From UBA6163 sp041753075 (lineage in GTDB: Bacteria > Planctomycetota > Planctomycetia > Pirellulales > Pirellulaceae): DNA of 32,175 bases. Positions 1-9,173 of the stretch are shown here, in pieces. Location of the stretch: the NCBI GenBank assembly GCA_041753075.1, contig JBGSVE010000025.1:1-32175 (forward strand), read 5' to 3'. A model generated the notes under the pieces. The model was not told where the DNA came from. It did not search any database and worked only from the letters and a program-made list of their open reading frames with translations. Each line of letters opens with the position of its first letter. Position 1 is the stretch's first letter. The position numbers and the translations under genes were made by a program.

Positions 1-39
1 TCGCAATTTGTTTCCCGCAACGTACCAAGCTCGACACCG

Positions 40-2220
40 CTAGCCGATGTCGAGCTTCTGGTCGTTCAGGGCTTGATTTGTGAGCGGACCGGTGCCAGCC
101 GCCGGTTCCGATTGGGAACTGCCGGTGGCTAGCGCCATACCGCTCACTCTGTTAAACCGAACTTCAAACTTCGCTCCCCGTGGCTCCAGCGGCACATACG
201 CAATGGTGCCGCCGAGTTCGCGAACTCGCTCGTTAACCGCGTACAACCCCAGCCCGGTGCCATCAGGCTTGTGGCTGGCGAACGGCTGAAACAACGTCGC
301 AACATGCTGCGGTGCAACGCCCGGTCCATTGTCGGCGATCGAAATCACAACGTCTTTGGCTTCCACATTCGACTGGACGCAAATGAACCCGTTGCTGCTG
401 GCATGTTCGTTGCGAACCATCGCCGCTTCGATGGCGTTCTTGGTCAAGTTGAATACGATCTCGCCAAGGTTCGACTCGCTCGAGGCAATCTTGGCATGCT
501 CACAATTCAAATCGACCCGCAGACCAATGTGATGTTGGTTCGCCAGGTGTTCCAGCACACAGACGATTCGGTGAATGACCGGGTCGGGGGAAATGTTTTG
601 GGTTTCGTCGCGCGGCGGGCGCGCGAAGTCGAGCAATCGCTGGCTCGTTTGGTTCAACCGATCGATTTCGGTAATGACCAGTCGCAGGTCAGCATGACAA
701 GTGTGGTCCGCGCCAAGTTCTTCGGCAACGAGCGCCGTAATCGTCCGCATCGACGACAATGGATTACGCAACTCGTGGGCAATCGATCCCGAGACCAGCC
801 CGAGTGCCGACAATTTTTCCTGTTGCAAAAGTTTACGATGCGTTTGTTGGCGGCGAGATTCTTCGCGGCGATTCTCGATCGTGGCGGCGAACTGTTCCAC
901 CACCACCGCCAACGCGTTGACCTGTTCGCGGGCCAATCGATCTTTGCGATTTAGATTGCCAATCACCACCGCGCCACGAACCGATTGATACGCCAAAGGA
1001 AACACGACCAACGCATCGGCGCGCGTTAGTGTTTCCTCGAGCTCGATTGTGGTCGCCGCGCCACGTTCAATCGGTGATCCGGAAAGCAAGACGGCGTCGC
1101 GCAGCAGTGTCAAGTCCGTAAGCGCCGGTGCAGGAGGTGGTGAACAATAGAGCGAGGCAGAATCGATCAGAATTGTCACCTTTTCCAATCCGATTGCACT
1201 TCGCAACTCCTCCGCGAACCACGGTATCAATTCTTCGACGGGCCGCGATGCGTTGCGTGACAGCGACACGGACAAAGCGCGAATTGCGGTGCGGACCTGA
1301 AACACGTTGCTGCCAAATAGATAGTGCAACGATTCTGCGACGCGGGCGCGCAGCGGTCGCCACAAGACGATGAGAACAGCGATCGCAATGCCTTCGACAA
1401 GTTGAAAATCAATTCCAGTTTGCGCCCACCAGCGAAACAGTGTTGGCGATACGAGTAGTCGATGGGCCAACAAAAACGCGAGCAACATCGCTCCGTAGGC
1501 CAGCGAACGATCCATCACCAACGGCATGAGGCTGCCACGCAGCGTGTGCCAAACGAACAGCAGCGAGACAATCGCCGGCGAGAAGACGACGGCCAGACGA
1601 AAGCAAGGCTCCCACGCCGAATTCACGGCAACCATGGCGTACAAAAATGCCAAGACAGAAATCGTGCCGACTGCGAGCACCAGCCGCCCTACAAAAACCC
1701 GCACACTCGCCGACGTGACCTGGCGTCGAACTTGTAAAAACAGCATCATCGACATCGTATTGACGAACATCGTCCAAACCAAATACAACGATCGCCACTG
1801 ACCCACCGAGCCGAGAAAATCGCGACTGTGCGATTGCCAAATCTCGCTCGCAATCGCCGGAACGGTCAACAGCGGCAGGTACAGCAAAGCATAGCGACGA
1901 TCCATCGGCGGTTGCGGCTGGGTACCGGTTCGCAACAACCGAAGCGCCGCGTGTAACATCGCCGATGGCATGGCAATTAACCCGATGCACAACAGGACCA
2001 TCAACGATTGATCCGCGACCGCCGCCGCGGGATTGGTTACATCGACGAGCAACAGTCGAGCAAAAATCGCGCCATGCGAAACTGCCGACGCCGCAACGAG
2101 CCAGCACAACCAGATCGCCACTCGCGCCCGATTGGCGCGATCAAACACAACCAACAACAACGCCACATCGATGACGGCGGCGAATCCGATTAAGAACAGT
2201 TCAATGGTTTTCAAAATCAA
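40..2220 (-). CDS. Membrane-bound sensor histidine kinase, PrsK-like architecture
   Basis: This is a 726-residue sensor kinase that would autophosphorylate on histidine and pass phosphate to a response regulator not seen in the window. Residues 1 to about 290 hold about eight hydrophobic segments. A GAF-like region follows at about 310-450, then HisKA with the phospho-acceptor His482 in HELRNPLSSM, and a HATPase domain with N box NLTKNAIEAA (591-600), DNGPG (630-634) and GTGLGL (654-659). All catalytic motifs are intact. Many-pass membrane region plus GAF plus kinase is the layout of the PrsK-type kinases of exopolysaccharide/exosortase systems, but membership is inferred. A 30-residue tail after the kinase core is low-complexity. 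The start is TTG at 2220 or 2214; no ATG fits, and the gene overlaps the upstream 104-residue gene by 20 bases, which implies translational coupling. It is the last gene of the operon seen here. Confidence 0.9.
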   Translation of the reverse strand: MILKTIELFLIGFAAVIDVALLLVVFDRANRARVAIWLCWLVAASAVSHGAIFARLLLVDVTNPAAAVADQSLMVLLCIGLIAMPSAMLHAALRLLRTGTQPQPPMDRRYALLYLPLLTVPAIASEIWQSHSRDFLGSVGQWRSLYLVWTMFVNTMSMMLFLQVRRQVTSASVRVFVGRLVLAVGTISVLAFLYAMVAVNSAWEPCFRLAVVFSPAIVSLLFVWHTLRGSLMPLVMDRSLAYGAMLLAFLLAHRLLVSPTLFRWWAQTGIDFQLVEGIAIAVLIVLWRPLRARVAESLHYLFGSNVFQVRTAIRALSVSLSRNASRPVEELIPWFAEELRSAIGLEKVTILIDSASLYCSPPPAPALTDLTLLRDAVLLSGSPIERGAATTIELEETLTRADALVVFPLAYQSVRGAVVIGNLNRKDRLAREQVNALAVVVEQFAATIENRREESRRQQTHRKLLQQEKLSALGLVSGSIAHELRNPLSSMRTITALVAEELGADHTCHADLRLVITEIDRLNQTSQRLLDFARPPRDETQNISPDPVIHRIVCVLEHLANQHHIGLRVDLNCEHAKIASSESNLGEIVFNLTKNAIEAAMVRNEHASSNGFICVQSNVEAKDVVISIADNGPGVAPQHVATLFQPFASHKPDGTGLGLYAVNERVRELGGTIAYVPLEPRGAKFEVRFNRVSGMALATGSSQSEPAAGTGPLTNQALNDQKLDIG

Positions 2221-2515
2221 GTTCTACTCGCAAATTTGGCGCAGCCTCGAAGCCATCCACCGAATCAATGACAATCGCGCGGCGCTGATCAAAGCGGTCA
2301 CATCGATCATCGAGACCGACCACGACCAATCGATAGCGAACGACAATGCGATCTTGGTCCTCGACCACATCGCGCGCCTTGATTTGCCACAATTGGTCAT
2401 GACCGATCACCCGTTGACCCGGTTGCAGCGCCAACCACTGGCCCTCGTTGCATGATACGCGAATGCGATCAGCCGAGAGCCAGCGGTGAAGAACTTGGCG
2501 CAAGAAACGCAGCAT
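2201..2515 (-). CDS. Hypothetical 104-residue protein between pspA and the histidine kinase
   Basis: I do not recognise the family. The protein is soluble, has no signal peptide or membrane segment, and has a basic N-terminus (MLRFLRQVLHRW) followed by alternating hydrophobic/polar stretches that suggest a small beta-rich fold. Its start codon shares a base with the pspA stop codon (TAATG), and its 3' end overlaps the kinase gene by 20 bases. It is therefore almost certainly co-translated with both. That coupling is the main reason to accept it as real and to expect a role with PspA or the kinase; no function can be read from the sequence. Confidence 0.75.
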   Translation of the reverse strand: MLRFLRQVLHRWLSADRIRVSCNEGQWLALQPGQRVIGHDQLWQIKARDVVEDQDRIVVRYRLVVVGLDDRCDRFDQRRAIVIDSVDGFEAAPNLRVELDFENH

Positions 2516-3198
2516 TATGCACCCACAATGCCGACCTTCGATTTCAATTGTGCCAACTCGTCGTCGAGTTGTTGCTCGCGCTCGTCGGCTTCAAATTGTC
2601 GCCGCAGGTCGCTCGACTCGTTCGCTTCGCCGTCCAATCGGGTCCACGCTTCACAAACCGCTTCTTCACGCTGGACGCGTTCTTCGAGGCGATTGAATTG
2701 CGAAACCGCCGATTGGCTGTCAACGCGATCAACGATTTGGTTGATCTTGTTCGTCGAAGTAGCCCGCGACATCCGCGCGGCCAACAACGTTCGCTTCTGT
2801 TTGGCTTGGCGAATCTTGTCCTGCAGGTTGCGAATCGAATCCTGCAGTTTGAGCACTTCGGCGGACTGCGTCTGGTGCTCTTTGGCATATTGTTCGGCTC
2901 GTTTCGACGCCGACAATTTTTGACTCAGCGCCGCCCGCGCGGACGATTCATCGCCGCGACCCAGCGCCGCACTCGCTCGCTGGTCCCACAACTGGGCGTC
3001 AGCGTTCTCGCGCTCGATCGTCTTGCGCATCAAGATCTCATCGGCGATCGCTTCGGCGACTGACGCCTTGGCCGTAGACAACTCTTCCTCCATGTCCAAG
3101 ACCAATTGATGCAACATCCGTTCAGGGTTCTCGACCTGTTCGCAAAGCGAAGTCAGGTTGGAACGCATCACCAAGCTAAACTGTGACAACCATTTCAT
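2515..3198 (-). CDS. pspA: PspA/IM30 family phage-shock protein
   Basis: This is a 227-residue protein of the PspA/Vipp1 (ESCRT-III-like) family, which binds and stabilises damaged inner membrane. The N-terminus has the family pattern: an amphipathic helix (MKWLSQFSLVMRSNLTSL) and then EQVENPERMLHQLVLDMEEEL, equivalent to the conserved AEDPEKM..I.EME segment. Most of the remainder is charged, alanine/glutamine-rich helix expected to form the long coiled-coil hairpin. Length matches the family. The ATG at 3198 is chosen because a TGAGG ribosome site lies about 10 bases upstream; an in-frame TTG at 3213 would add five residues. It follows the giant membrane protein gene by 45 bases and abuts the 104-residue gene. 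No PspF-like activator or PspB/C gene is present, so regulation is probably through the kinase in the same operon (inference). Confidence 0.9.
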   Translation of the reverse strand: MKWLSQFSLVMRSNLTSLCEQVENPERMLHQLVLDMEEELSTAKASVAEAIADEILMRKTIERENADAQLWDQRASAALGRGDESSARAALSQKLSASKRAEQYAKEHQTQSAEVLKLQDSIRNLQDKIRQAKQKRTLLAARMSRATSTNKINQIVDRVDSQSAVSQFNRLEERVQREEAVCEAWTRLDGEANESSDLRRQFEADEREQQLDDELAQLKSKVGIVGA

Positions 3199-3243
3199 CG
3201 TAACGTACCTCAAGGCTAGGGAAAGGAAACAAACGCCATCCAG

Positions 3244-6200
3244 TTAACTCCAGGTCGCCAGCTCAGCGGTGAGCAGGCGAATCTTGCTGAGCAATTGCTC
3301 GCGATGATGTTCACAAACCGCTGCCAGCGCGATCACTGCGGCACCCAGCGCGACGCCCGTGATCCACAACATGCCGGGATGATCGATCGTCGATCGAATC
3401 ACCATCGCTAACAGATCCAAAATCAAAAACGCGGTTCCGGTGTGGATCAGGGCTCGCAATCGCAGGCCGATGGCCAACAGAATCACGATTACCGACAACA
3501 CCATCAGCGATAACAAGTGCCACCAACTGCCACCCAGAATTTGAAAACACGGCGACACCAAAATCGCCAGCGCACCGATGTAACGCAGCGGTTCGTGGGC
3601 CGTTTTGGGAATTTCCCGGCGCAGCAACTCGACCAAGCCGATGATCGAAACACCGACGGGAACGAGATACAGTTGGGCATCAAACAGCGAGAACGAAATC
3701 CACATCGCGGCGATTCCAACATTGGCCATCGCGATTGCTCCGATCACGTAGCGGCGTTGCTTGATCGCTTGGCCGTACAAGAACCAAATCGTTGCCGCGC
3801 CAAAGATAACCGCCACATTGATCGTTCCGGCGCGACCCATCGCTGCCAGACTTGCCACTGCGACAAACATCGGCAACACGACGCCAACAATACGCAGGCT
3901 GCGAGCCATCACGGCGAGCTTGGGATGCGAGTCCCAGCGCTGGCTCAAGTGCAAGCAGGCCGCCGCGACGAACAACCACAACGTCTTGAACATGATCGGC
4001 GGAACCGGCACGACGCGATGCCAATGCATCCATATCGCCAGTGCCGCAATGGTCAACATGCCCGCAACGACGTGAGCTTCCTGTTGACGCTTGATCGCCA
4101 TGCGGAATTCGTTCGCCGCGGCAAGTCCCACGGCGACGCGGACGACGATTTTGTGGACAACGTCGAGATCGTCCGCCATGAACGTCATGGCGAACATCAT
4201 TGCACCGACGCAGCGAAGCAGAACGGTGTATTGATCACACCAAGATCGGCGCAATCCCTGCGCTGCGTTGTCAAACAAGACTATCGTGCCGACAACGCCA
4301 AGTAGCATGAATGCCAATTGCGGGGCCGAATGACCAATCGTGAACACGGCCAAGACCCAACCGCTTGTCCCGGTCAGCAGTGCCAGTGACAAGATTGCCA
4401 GCATCGATGCGGCGATTGCCAAGACCGTTTGCTGGGATTCGGTGCGGCGATTCTCCGGTGCAAAGGCTAGTCCGGCGATTGCGACGAACGATCCGAGCAT
4501 CGTCAACGGCGAAAGATAGACGAAGCTAACCGCGACCAAGCCGATGCACCACAGCGCCGCGCCTAAGCGCACGTCGATACTCAAAGTTCCCGATGGTGTG
4601 CGCTGAATTCGTCGTGCGATCTCGCCCATCACGACACTGGCGATTGCGTATACCAGTACAAGCGATTGATGCGTCAGCCAGCTTGGTGCGAGTGATCCGA
4701 GTGCAATTCCGGCAACCAGCGGCGCCGTGACAATCAAGCTGAGTGTCGCGATCGGAGTGCGGAACGTGATGGCAATCGCGACCACGATTGCGAACACCAG
4801 TGGCCAGAAGCTCGGCACCAAGCCAACGTCCAAAGTTCCCGTGGCCAACAAGACGGCGGGCATATACAGGATTGCCGCAGCGAAGCAGAACTGCGTCAAG
4901 GCAACATCAGCCAGCGACAAGACGAGCGCCACCCATCGTGAATCGCGACCGGCGATCACTTGATGGCGATCAGCTTCGCGATAACCTGTCGCACGCAGCG
5001 TCCAATAGCCAGCCAATGCGACGACACCCAAAATTGGCGTCACCATATTGGCAATGTTTACCAAGTTCACACCCACTGGCACATAAGCAAACCACGCGGC
5101 GATCGACGCGAGTATCCACAGGCCACATCCGCTGGCATAGCTCTTGGTACGCAACGTGTCGAACAACAATGACGCAAGCACGATCGCCAGCGCACACCAA
5201 TTCGCGATCGACGGCGTCGAGCCAAGGAACATCGCCGACACGATTACCCAGGCGGCACCGACAACCCACGTCGCTGCTTTGCCAATTGTGCGGTACGTTT
5301 TTGTCGCCGATAACAGCAATCCCAGCACTGCATACGCGACCAGAATCCATTCCAACCCAAGCGCGGCGTAACCCATGACCTTGATGAACGGCACCAAGGC
5401 ACCGGTGGCGAGCAGCAGGGTTGCCAGCGCGGCGTCAACGTATTGGCGACTGCGGAACAGATAGGCGTAGGCAACGAGAGTGACCGTTGCCACGCTGCTG
5501 ACCAAAAACATCGCCTTGATGTTCGTCATCGCAATCGCGACCAGTATGAAAAGCACGACGGTAGCGAAGTGTTGCAGCGGCAGGCTGAACTCCGACCGTT
5601 TGCGATCATTGGCCAAACGGCTGGCAATCGCGGCTGCGATCAACAACGGCAAGTAGGTCAATCCGTAGAACGCGATTGGCAATCGTGTTTCGTGCAGCGA
5701 CGATGCGGCGGTTGCTTTGAGAGATTGAACCAAGTCCTGGACGAGCGTCGGACACGATTGATAGGCAATCGTTAACAGAACCAATCCGACCCAAACGAAA
5801 CCGGGATGCCGTGTGTCTTTGGCCACCAACAGCAACAATCCGGACGCAGTCAGCGCGGTTGGCACGACGGCCATTGTCGTTGGTCCAAACAGCGTAAAGC
5901 CGATGAACGAAACACTGACGCCCAACGCGATCAGGATCAGACTGGTCACCAGCGGTGCGACGATTGGCCAAGGCAGCGGACGGACCAAATCGCCAGTACG
6001 TTGGCGAAAGACCGATGCGATGGTTCGCGTGGTGGCCAGTAACGTCGCGGCCAACATGACAAACGACAGCCCAAGCCAATGATTTGGAATCGCACTCATT
6101 GTCTTGGTCATCATCAAGACAACGAATTGGGTTCCCAACAGCAGAACAGGAATGAATCCAAAGATGCGCGGCCAACGATGTTCTTCGGCCAACCAAAACA

Positions 6201-6780
6201 AGTGACGATTGACCTTCACGACACCGATCGTCATCACCAACCAGAATCCGCCTGAGAACAGCACGGCCAGCCAAGTCGTGTTGATGATTGGCAACACACC
6301 GGCAAGGCACAACAACATGTACGCGGCCACAAATGTCGGTTGATTGCCATGCAACCAATTGCGAAAGATTCGCGTTCCGGCATAGACCATGAAAACGGCG
6401 GCGGGAACAAGCAACAACCACATCGTTGTTTGGTCCAACAAGCCGCTGCCGGCCGTCGCCGGATGCAACCACGCGAGAGATAAAAAGCTGATCGGTATCA
6501 ACACCAAAGTCAGTAGCCGCAGCACTTCGGCGGTCGAGCGCAAGCCGAGTCGACGGTGGCACAGTTCGGCGAGTGCGAACGTGGCAATCGTGTAGCTGAG
6601 GATAGCGATATACTTCGTCGAGCCGGGCCAAGTTGCCCATTGGCGAGTGACGAGCATCAGTGACGAGCCGGCGACGATTGCCGCGCCGATCATCAGCATC
6701 CATTTGATACTGGACTCGTGGAGAAAGTTGTCGAGGAATTTTTCGAGCCCCGAACGTTCCGTTTTAGATTCGGCTGACAT
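3244..6780 (-). CDS. Giant polytopic membrane protein (about 30 or more membrane segments)
   Basis: This protein of about 1178 residues is almost entirely hydrophobic helices separated by short basic or aromatic loops, so it must be an integral inner-membrane protein. A short cytoplasmic N-terminus (MSAESKTERSGLEKFLDNFL) precedes the first segment. The early stretch KWMLMIGAAIVAGSSLMLV, followed by a loop with tryptophans, resembles the start of DUF2157/DUF2339-type multipass proteins, but I cannot assign a family. No transporter signature, nucleotide-binding motif or catalytic cluster is visible. Start choice: ATG at 6780 gives a sensible N-terminus; an in-frame GTG at 6825 would add 15 polar residues. 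The gene leads the operon with pspA and the kinase. Function unknown; a structural or sensing role in the envelope is only a guess from context. Confidence 0.85.
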   Translation of the reverse strand: MSAESKTERSGLEKFLDNFLHESSIKWMLMIGAAIVAGSSLMLVTRQWATWPGSTKYIAILSYTIATFALAELCHRRLGLRSTAEVLRLLTLVLIPISFLSLAWLHPATAGSGLLDQTTMWLLLVPAAVFMVYAGTRIFRNWLHGNQPTFVAAYMLLCLAGVLPIINTTWLAVLFSGGFWLVMTIGVVKVNRHLFWLAEEHRWPRIFGFIPVLLLGTQFVVLMMTKTMSAIPNHWLGLSFVMLAATLLATTRTIASVFRQRTGDLVRPLPWPIVAPLVTSLILIALGVSVSFIGFTLFGPTTMAVVPTALTASGLLLLVAKDTRHPGFVWVGLVLLTIAYQSCPTLVQDLVQSLKATAASSLHETRLPIAFYGLTYLPLLIAAAIASRLANDRKRSEFSLPLQHFATVVLFILVAIAMTNIKAMFLVSSVATVTLVAYAYLFRSRQYVDAALATLLLATGALVPFIKVMGYAALGLEWILVAYAVLGLLLSATKTYRTIGKAATWVVGAAWVIVSAMFLGSTPSIANWCALAIVLASLLFDTLRTKSYASGCGLWILASIAAWFAYVPVGVNLVNIANMVTPILGVVALAGYWTLRATGYREADRHQVIAGRDSRWVALVLSLADVALTQFCFAAAILYMPAVLLATGTLDVGLVPSFWPLVFAIVVAIAITFRTPIATLSLIVTAPLVAGIALGSLAPSWLTHQSLVLVYAIASVVMGEIARRIQRTPSGTLSIDVRLGAALWCIGLVAVSFVYLSPLTMLGSFVAIAGLAFAPENRRTESQQTVLAIAASMLAILSLALLTGTSGWVLAVFTIGHSAPQLAFMLLGVVGTIVLFDNAAQGLRRSWCDQYTVLLRCVGAMMFAMTFMADDLDVVHKIVVRVAVGLAAANEFRMAIKRQQEAHVVAGMLTIAALAIWMHWHRVVPVPPIMFKTLWLFVAAACLHLSQRWDSHPKLAVMARSLRIVGVVLPMFVAVASLAAMGRAGTINVAVIFGAATIWFLYGQAIKQRRYVIGAIAMANVGIAAMWISFSLFDAQLYLVPVGVSIIGLVELLRREIPKTAHEPLRYIGALAILVSPCFQILGGSWWHLLSLMVLSVIVILLAIGLRLRALIHTGTAFLILDLLAMVIRSTIDHPGMLWITGVALGAAVIALAAVCEHHREQLLSKIRLLTAELATWS

Positions 6781-6958
6781 GATCGAGCGACCGGTGTGGG
6801 AGTGAGCGGGAAGGGAACCGATCACTCACTTATCAATCACCGTGCCGCAGCGAGATTGCGGGCTGAAGTTCGCGACGCAAGTCGTTTATGGGCAATTGCT
6901 TGCGACTTTAAAAAAGTTGCCAATCCGTTCGTCCCGCAGTTGGGTGGCTGCACCTAAA

Positions 6959-6978
6959 ATGCAGTTCAAAAACTGCAT
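6959..6978. repeat. Perfect 8-bp hairpin ATGCAGTT/AACTGCAT
   Basis: The arms ATGCAGTT (6959-6966) and AACTGCAT (6971-6978) are perfectly complementary, with a four-base loop CAAA. It lies about 180 bases upstream of the giant membrane protein start. It could be an operator, a transcript hairpin or a fragment of a dispersed palindromic element; only one copy is seen in the window. Confidence 0.5.
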
Positions 6979-6994
6979 CAGCTATGAGCCGATT

Positions 6995-7051
6995 GTAGAA
7001 CGGCTGTACCCGACCGGTTGTGCGTTCCCAAACGGTTGGGGACAACCGTTC
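6995..7051 (-). repeat. Dispersed palindromic repeat, copy A (inverted pair)
   Basis: The minus-strand unit at 7024-7051 is identical over 28 bases to copy B at 23905-23932. It contains the hairpin AACGGTTG-TCCC-CAACCGTT and the flank TTTGGGAAC. A degraded plus-strand version starting GTAGAACGG lies beside it at about 6995-7020, so copy A is a pair in opposite orientation. The intact unit begins about 20 bases after the TAA of the DUF255 gene and in the same orientation as that gene. A terminator-like or 3'-UTR role, or a mobile palindromic element, both fit. Confidence 0.8.
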
Positions 7052-7070
7052 CGCAAACTATGAATCCAGG

Positions 7071-9122
7071 TTATCGCAATAACTCATCGATCGCGGCTTG
7101 GCCCACCAACGGCGATTGGCAGGTGAAATGTTGGCAACGATAAAGCGTCGCTTGGCCATCGATAGGCGACTTGCCTTGATTGAGGCTCCCCACCGGACCT
7201 GACTGCGGTGCTTCGCCGATGACCCACGACAGCGTGCTGTGCGGGCGATAGCGAGAATGAAACGCCGCCCGCAGGTCGCTCGCTGCATCCCATGTCTTTG
7301 CCGCAATCACGATCTGTTCATCGCTGCGGTGCAGCCGATCCAGCGCCGCCAACAAATGTGCCGCCGCAGCGGATTGTTTGTCAATCACTTGGCCCGCAGC
7401 AATAATCGCTCGTCGGGCCGAATCCGCGAATCGTTCATCGCCCGTCAGCGTGCTCAATAGCAACAGCGCATGCACCGCCGCTGCGTTGGCACCGCGAACA
7501 CTACCGTCGTGCCAATCCTTCTGGCGCGCGATCACGGTCTCGGTATCGGCGGCGGTGTAGAAGAATCCACCGGCAACCGGATCCTCGTGGTGATCGATGA
7601 TCTGGGTGGCGACCTTGGACGCCTTCTCGACCCAGCGGGCGCGACCCGTAGCACCGTAAAGCGCTAAACAAGCACAAGCCAAATCGGCAAGGTCATCGAG
7701 GTACGCATCGACGTGGGCGAAGCCGCGACGATAAGCATGAAAAAATCTTCCGTCGGCTCGTGTCATCTTGGCGTGAATGAACGTGGCAATCTGTTCGGCG
7801 GCCTCGATATACGTCGGCTCGTTCAAAACTGCCCCAGCGATGGCGAGCGCCTCGACCGCCAACGCATTCCAACCGAGCAGCACCTTGTCATCGCGGCCCG
7901 GATGAACGCGTTTGTCCCGCGCAAGTCGCAACGTCTCGCGATCGATTGCCAACTCGCCAGTCACCGTTTCAACATCTCGACCGGACTGCGCCGCCCAAGC
8001 CGTGATCGACTGTTTCAATCGCGGGATATTTTGCTCCTCGAAGTTGCCATGGGGCGTGATGTCATAAACGCCACAAAATTGCTCGCCGCGTGCCGACCCC
8101 AATAACTCAGCGACTTCGGCGGGCGTCCAGACGTAATACTTGCCCTCGACGCCTTCGCTGTCCGCATCTTCGCTGCTGTGAATGCCGCCATCGGCATCGC
8201 GCATTTCGCGAAGTAGGTAGTCGAGAGTTTGGCGAGCGACGTTTGCATATCGAACATTGCCGGTCGCCTGGAACGCGTCGACGTACAAGCGTGCCAATAG
8301 CGCGTTGTCGTACAACATCTTCTCGAAGTGTGGCACCAACCAATGGGCATCGACGCTGTACCGCGCGAACCCGCCGCCGATATGGTCAAAGATTCCGCCG
8401 TCGGCCATCGCATCGAGCGAACATTGGATGACGCGAAGCTTCTGGGGATCGCGATCGCGATGGTATTGTCGCAGCAGCAGATCGAGGTCCGTGACATGGG
8501 GAAACTTCGGTGCCGCGCCGAAACCGCCAAGGCGCGTGTCGGCGACGCGAATCAATCGCAAACAGGCAACATCGATCGCCTGGACATTCGGCACCTGTGC
8601 GTTCGCTTCGACTTCGGGGCCCGTCGCAATTTCGCGTAGCGCCGCCGTGATTTGATCAGCGTGCTCGTTGACGTCGACAGGTCGCTGGTTCCACGCATCA
8701 ATGATCGCGTCGAGCACTTGAGCAAAGCCCGGCATGCCGCCGCGCGGCGGATTGGGCCAATAAGTTCCTGCGTAGAACGGGCGCAAATCGGGCGTCAAGA
8801 ACACGCTCATTGGCCAACCACCTTGACCCGTCATGACTTGGACTGCGTTCATGTAAACCTTGTCGACATCGGGTCGTTCTTCACGATCAACCTTGATGCA
8901 AACGAAATTCTCATTCAAGATCGCGGCGATACGCGAGTCCTCGAAACTCTCGTGCTCCATCACGTGGCACCAATGACACGCCGCGTAACCGACGGACAGA
9001 AAAATCGGCATTTGTCGGATTTTTGCTTGCTCCAGCGCCGCTTCGTCCCACGGTTGCCAATCAACCGGGTTATCCTTGTGTTGCAACAGGTAAGGGCTGT
9101 GTGATTGAGCTAGTCGATTCAT
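7071..9122 (-). CDS. YyaL/DUF255 family protein with thioredoxin-like domain
   Basis: This 683-residue protein belongs to the YyaL/SPATA20 family (DUF255). The N-terminal thioredoxin-like domain starts with the signature LAQSHSPYLLQHKDNPVDW and carries the redox-type motif CHWC at residues 49-52, then EERPDVDKVYM and GGWPMSVFLTPD. The remaining roughly 500 residues are the alpha/alpha-barrel (six-hairpin glycosidase-like) half, with the conserved GGGFARYSVDAHWLVPHFEKM stretch split around residue 250. Length matches the family. No signal peptide is visible, so it is probably cytoplasmic. The biochemical activity of the family is not established. It is divergent from the beta-propeller gene, with only 51 bases between the two start codons, so promoters must overlap. 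Confidence 0.92.
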   Translation of the reverse strand: MNRLAQSHSPYLLQHKDNPVDWQPWDEAALEQAKIRQMPIFLSVGYAACHWCHVMEHESFEDSRIAAILNENFVCIKVDREERPDVDKVYMNAVQVMTGQGGWPMSVFLTPDLRPFYAGTYWPNPPRGGMPGFAQVLDAIIDAWNQRPVDVNEHADQITAALREIATGPEVEANAQVPNVQAIDVACLRLIRVADTRLGGFGAAPKFPHVTDLDLLLRQYHRDRDPQKLRVIQCSLDAMADGGIFDHIGGGFARYSVDAHWLVPHFEKMLYDNALLARLYVDAFQATGNVRYANVARQTLDYLLREMRDADGGIHSSEDADSEGVEGKYYVWTPAEVAELLGSARGEQFCGVYDITPHGNFEEQNIPRLKQSITAWAAQSGRDVETVTGELAIDRETLRLARDKRVHPGRDDKVLLGWNALAVEALAIAGAVLNEPTYIEAAEQIATFIHAKMTRADGRFFHAYRRGFAHVDAYLDDLADLACACLALYGATGRARWVEKASKVATQIIDHHEDPVAGGFFYTAADTETVIARQKDWHDGSVRGANAAAVHALLLLSTLTGDERFADSARRAIIAAGQVIDKQSAAAAHLLAALDRLHRSDEQIVIAAKTWDAASDLRAAFHSRYRPHSTLSWVIGEAPQSGPVGSLNQGKSPIDGQATLYRCQHFTCQSPLVGQAAIDELLR

Positions 9123-9173
9123 TGCAGTTCACTACCGATCATGAAAACACCTTCCGACACTGACGGAGCCGAT

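Larger units (their letters stand above)
6781..7070. other. Intergenic region with hairpins between yyaL-like gene and giant membrane protein gene
   Basis: This stretch of 290 bases has no credible coding content. It carries a palindromic hairpin (6959-6978) and an inverted pair of the dispersed repeat (6995-7051), listed separately. It must also hold the leader of the pspA operon on the minus strand, but I see no convincing promoter hexamer pair. Confidence 0.6.

Noticed and set aside
271..954. 227-residue open frame on the plus strand opposite the histidine kinase
   Set aside because: It is antisense to the conserved kinase domain, shows no recognisable domain, and is explained by codon bias of the opposite strand.
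2452..3063. 203-residue open frame on the plus strand opposite pspA
   Set aside because: It is a shadow of the PspA gene, with composition typical of reverse-complemented coiled coil.
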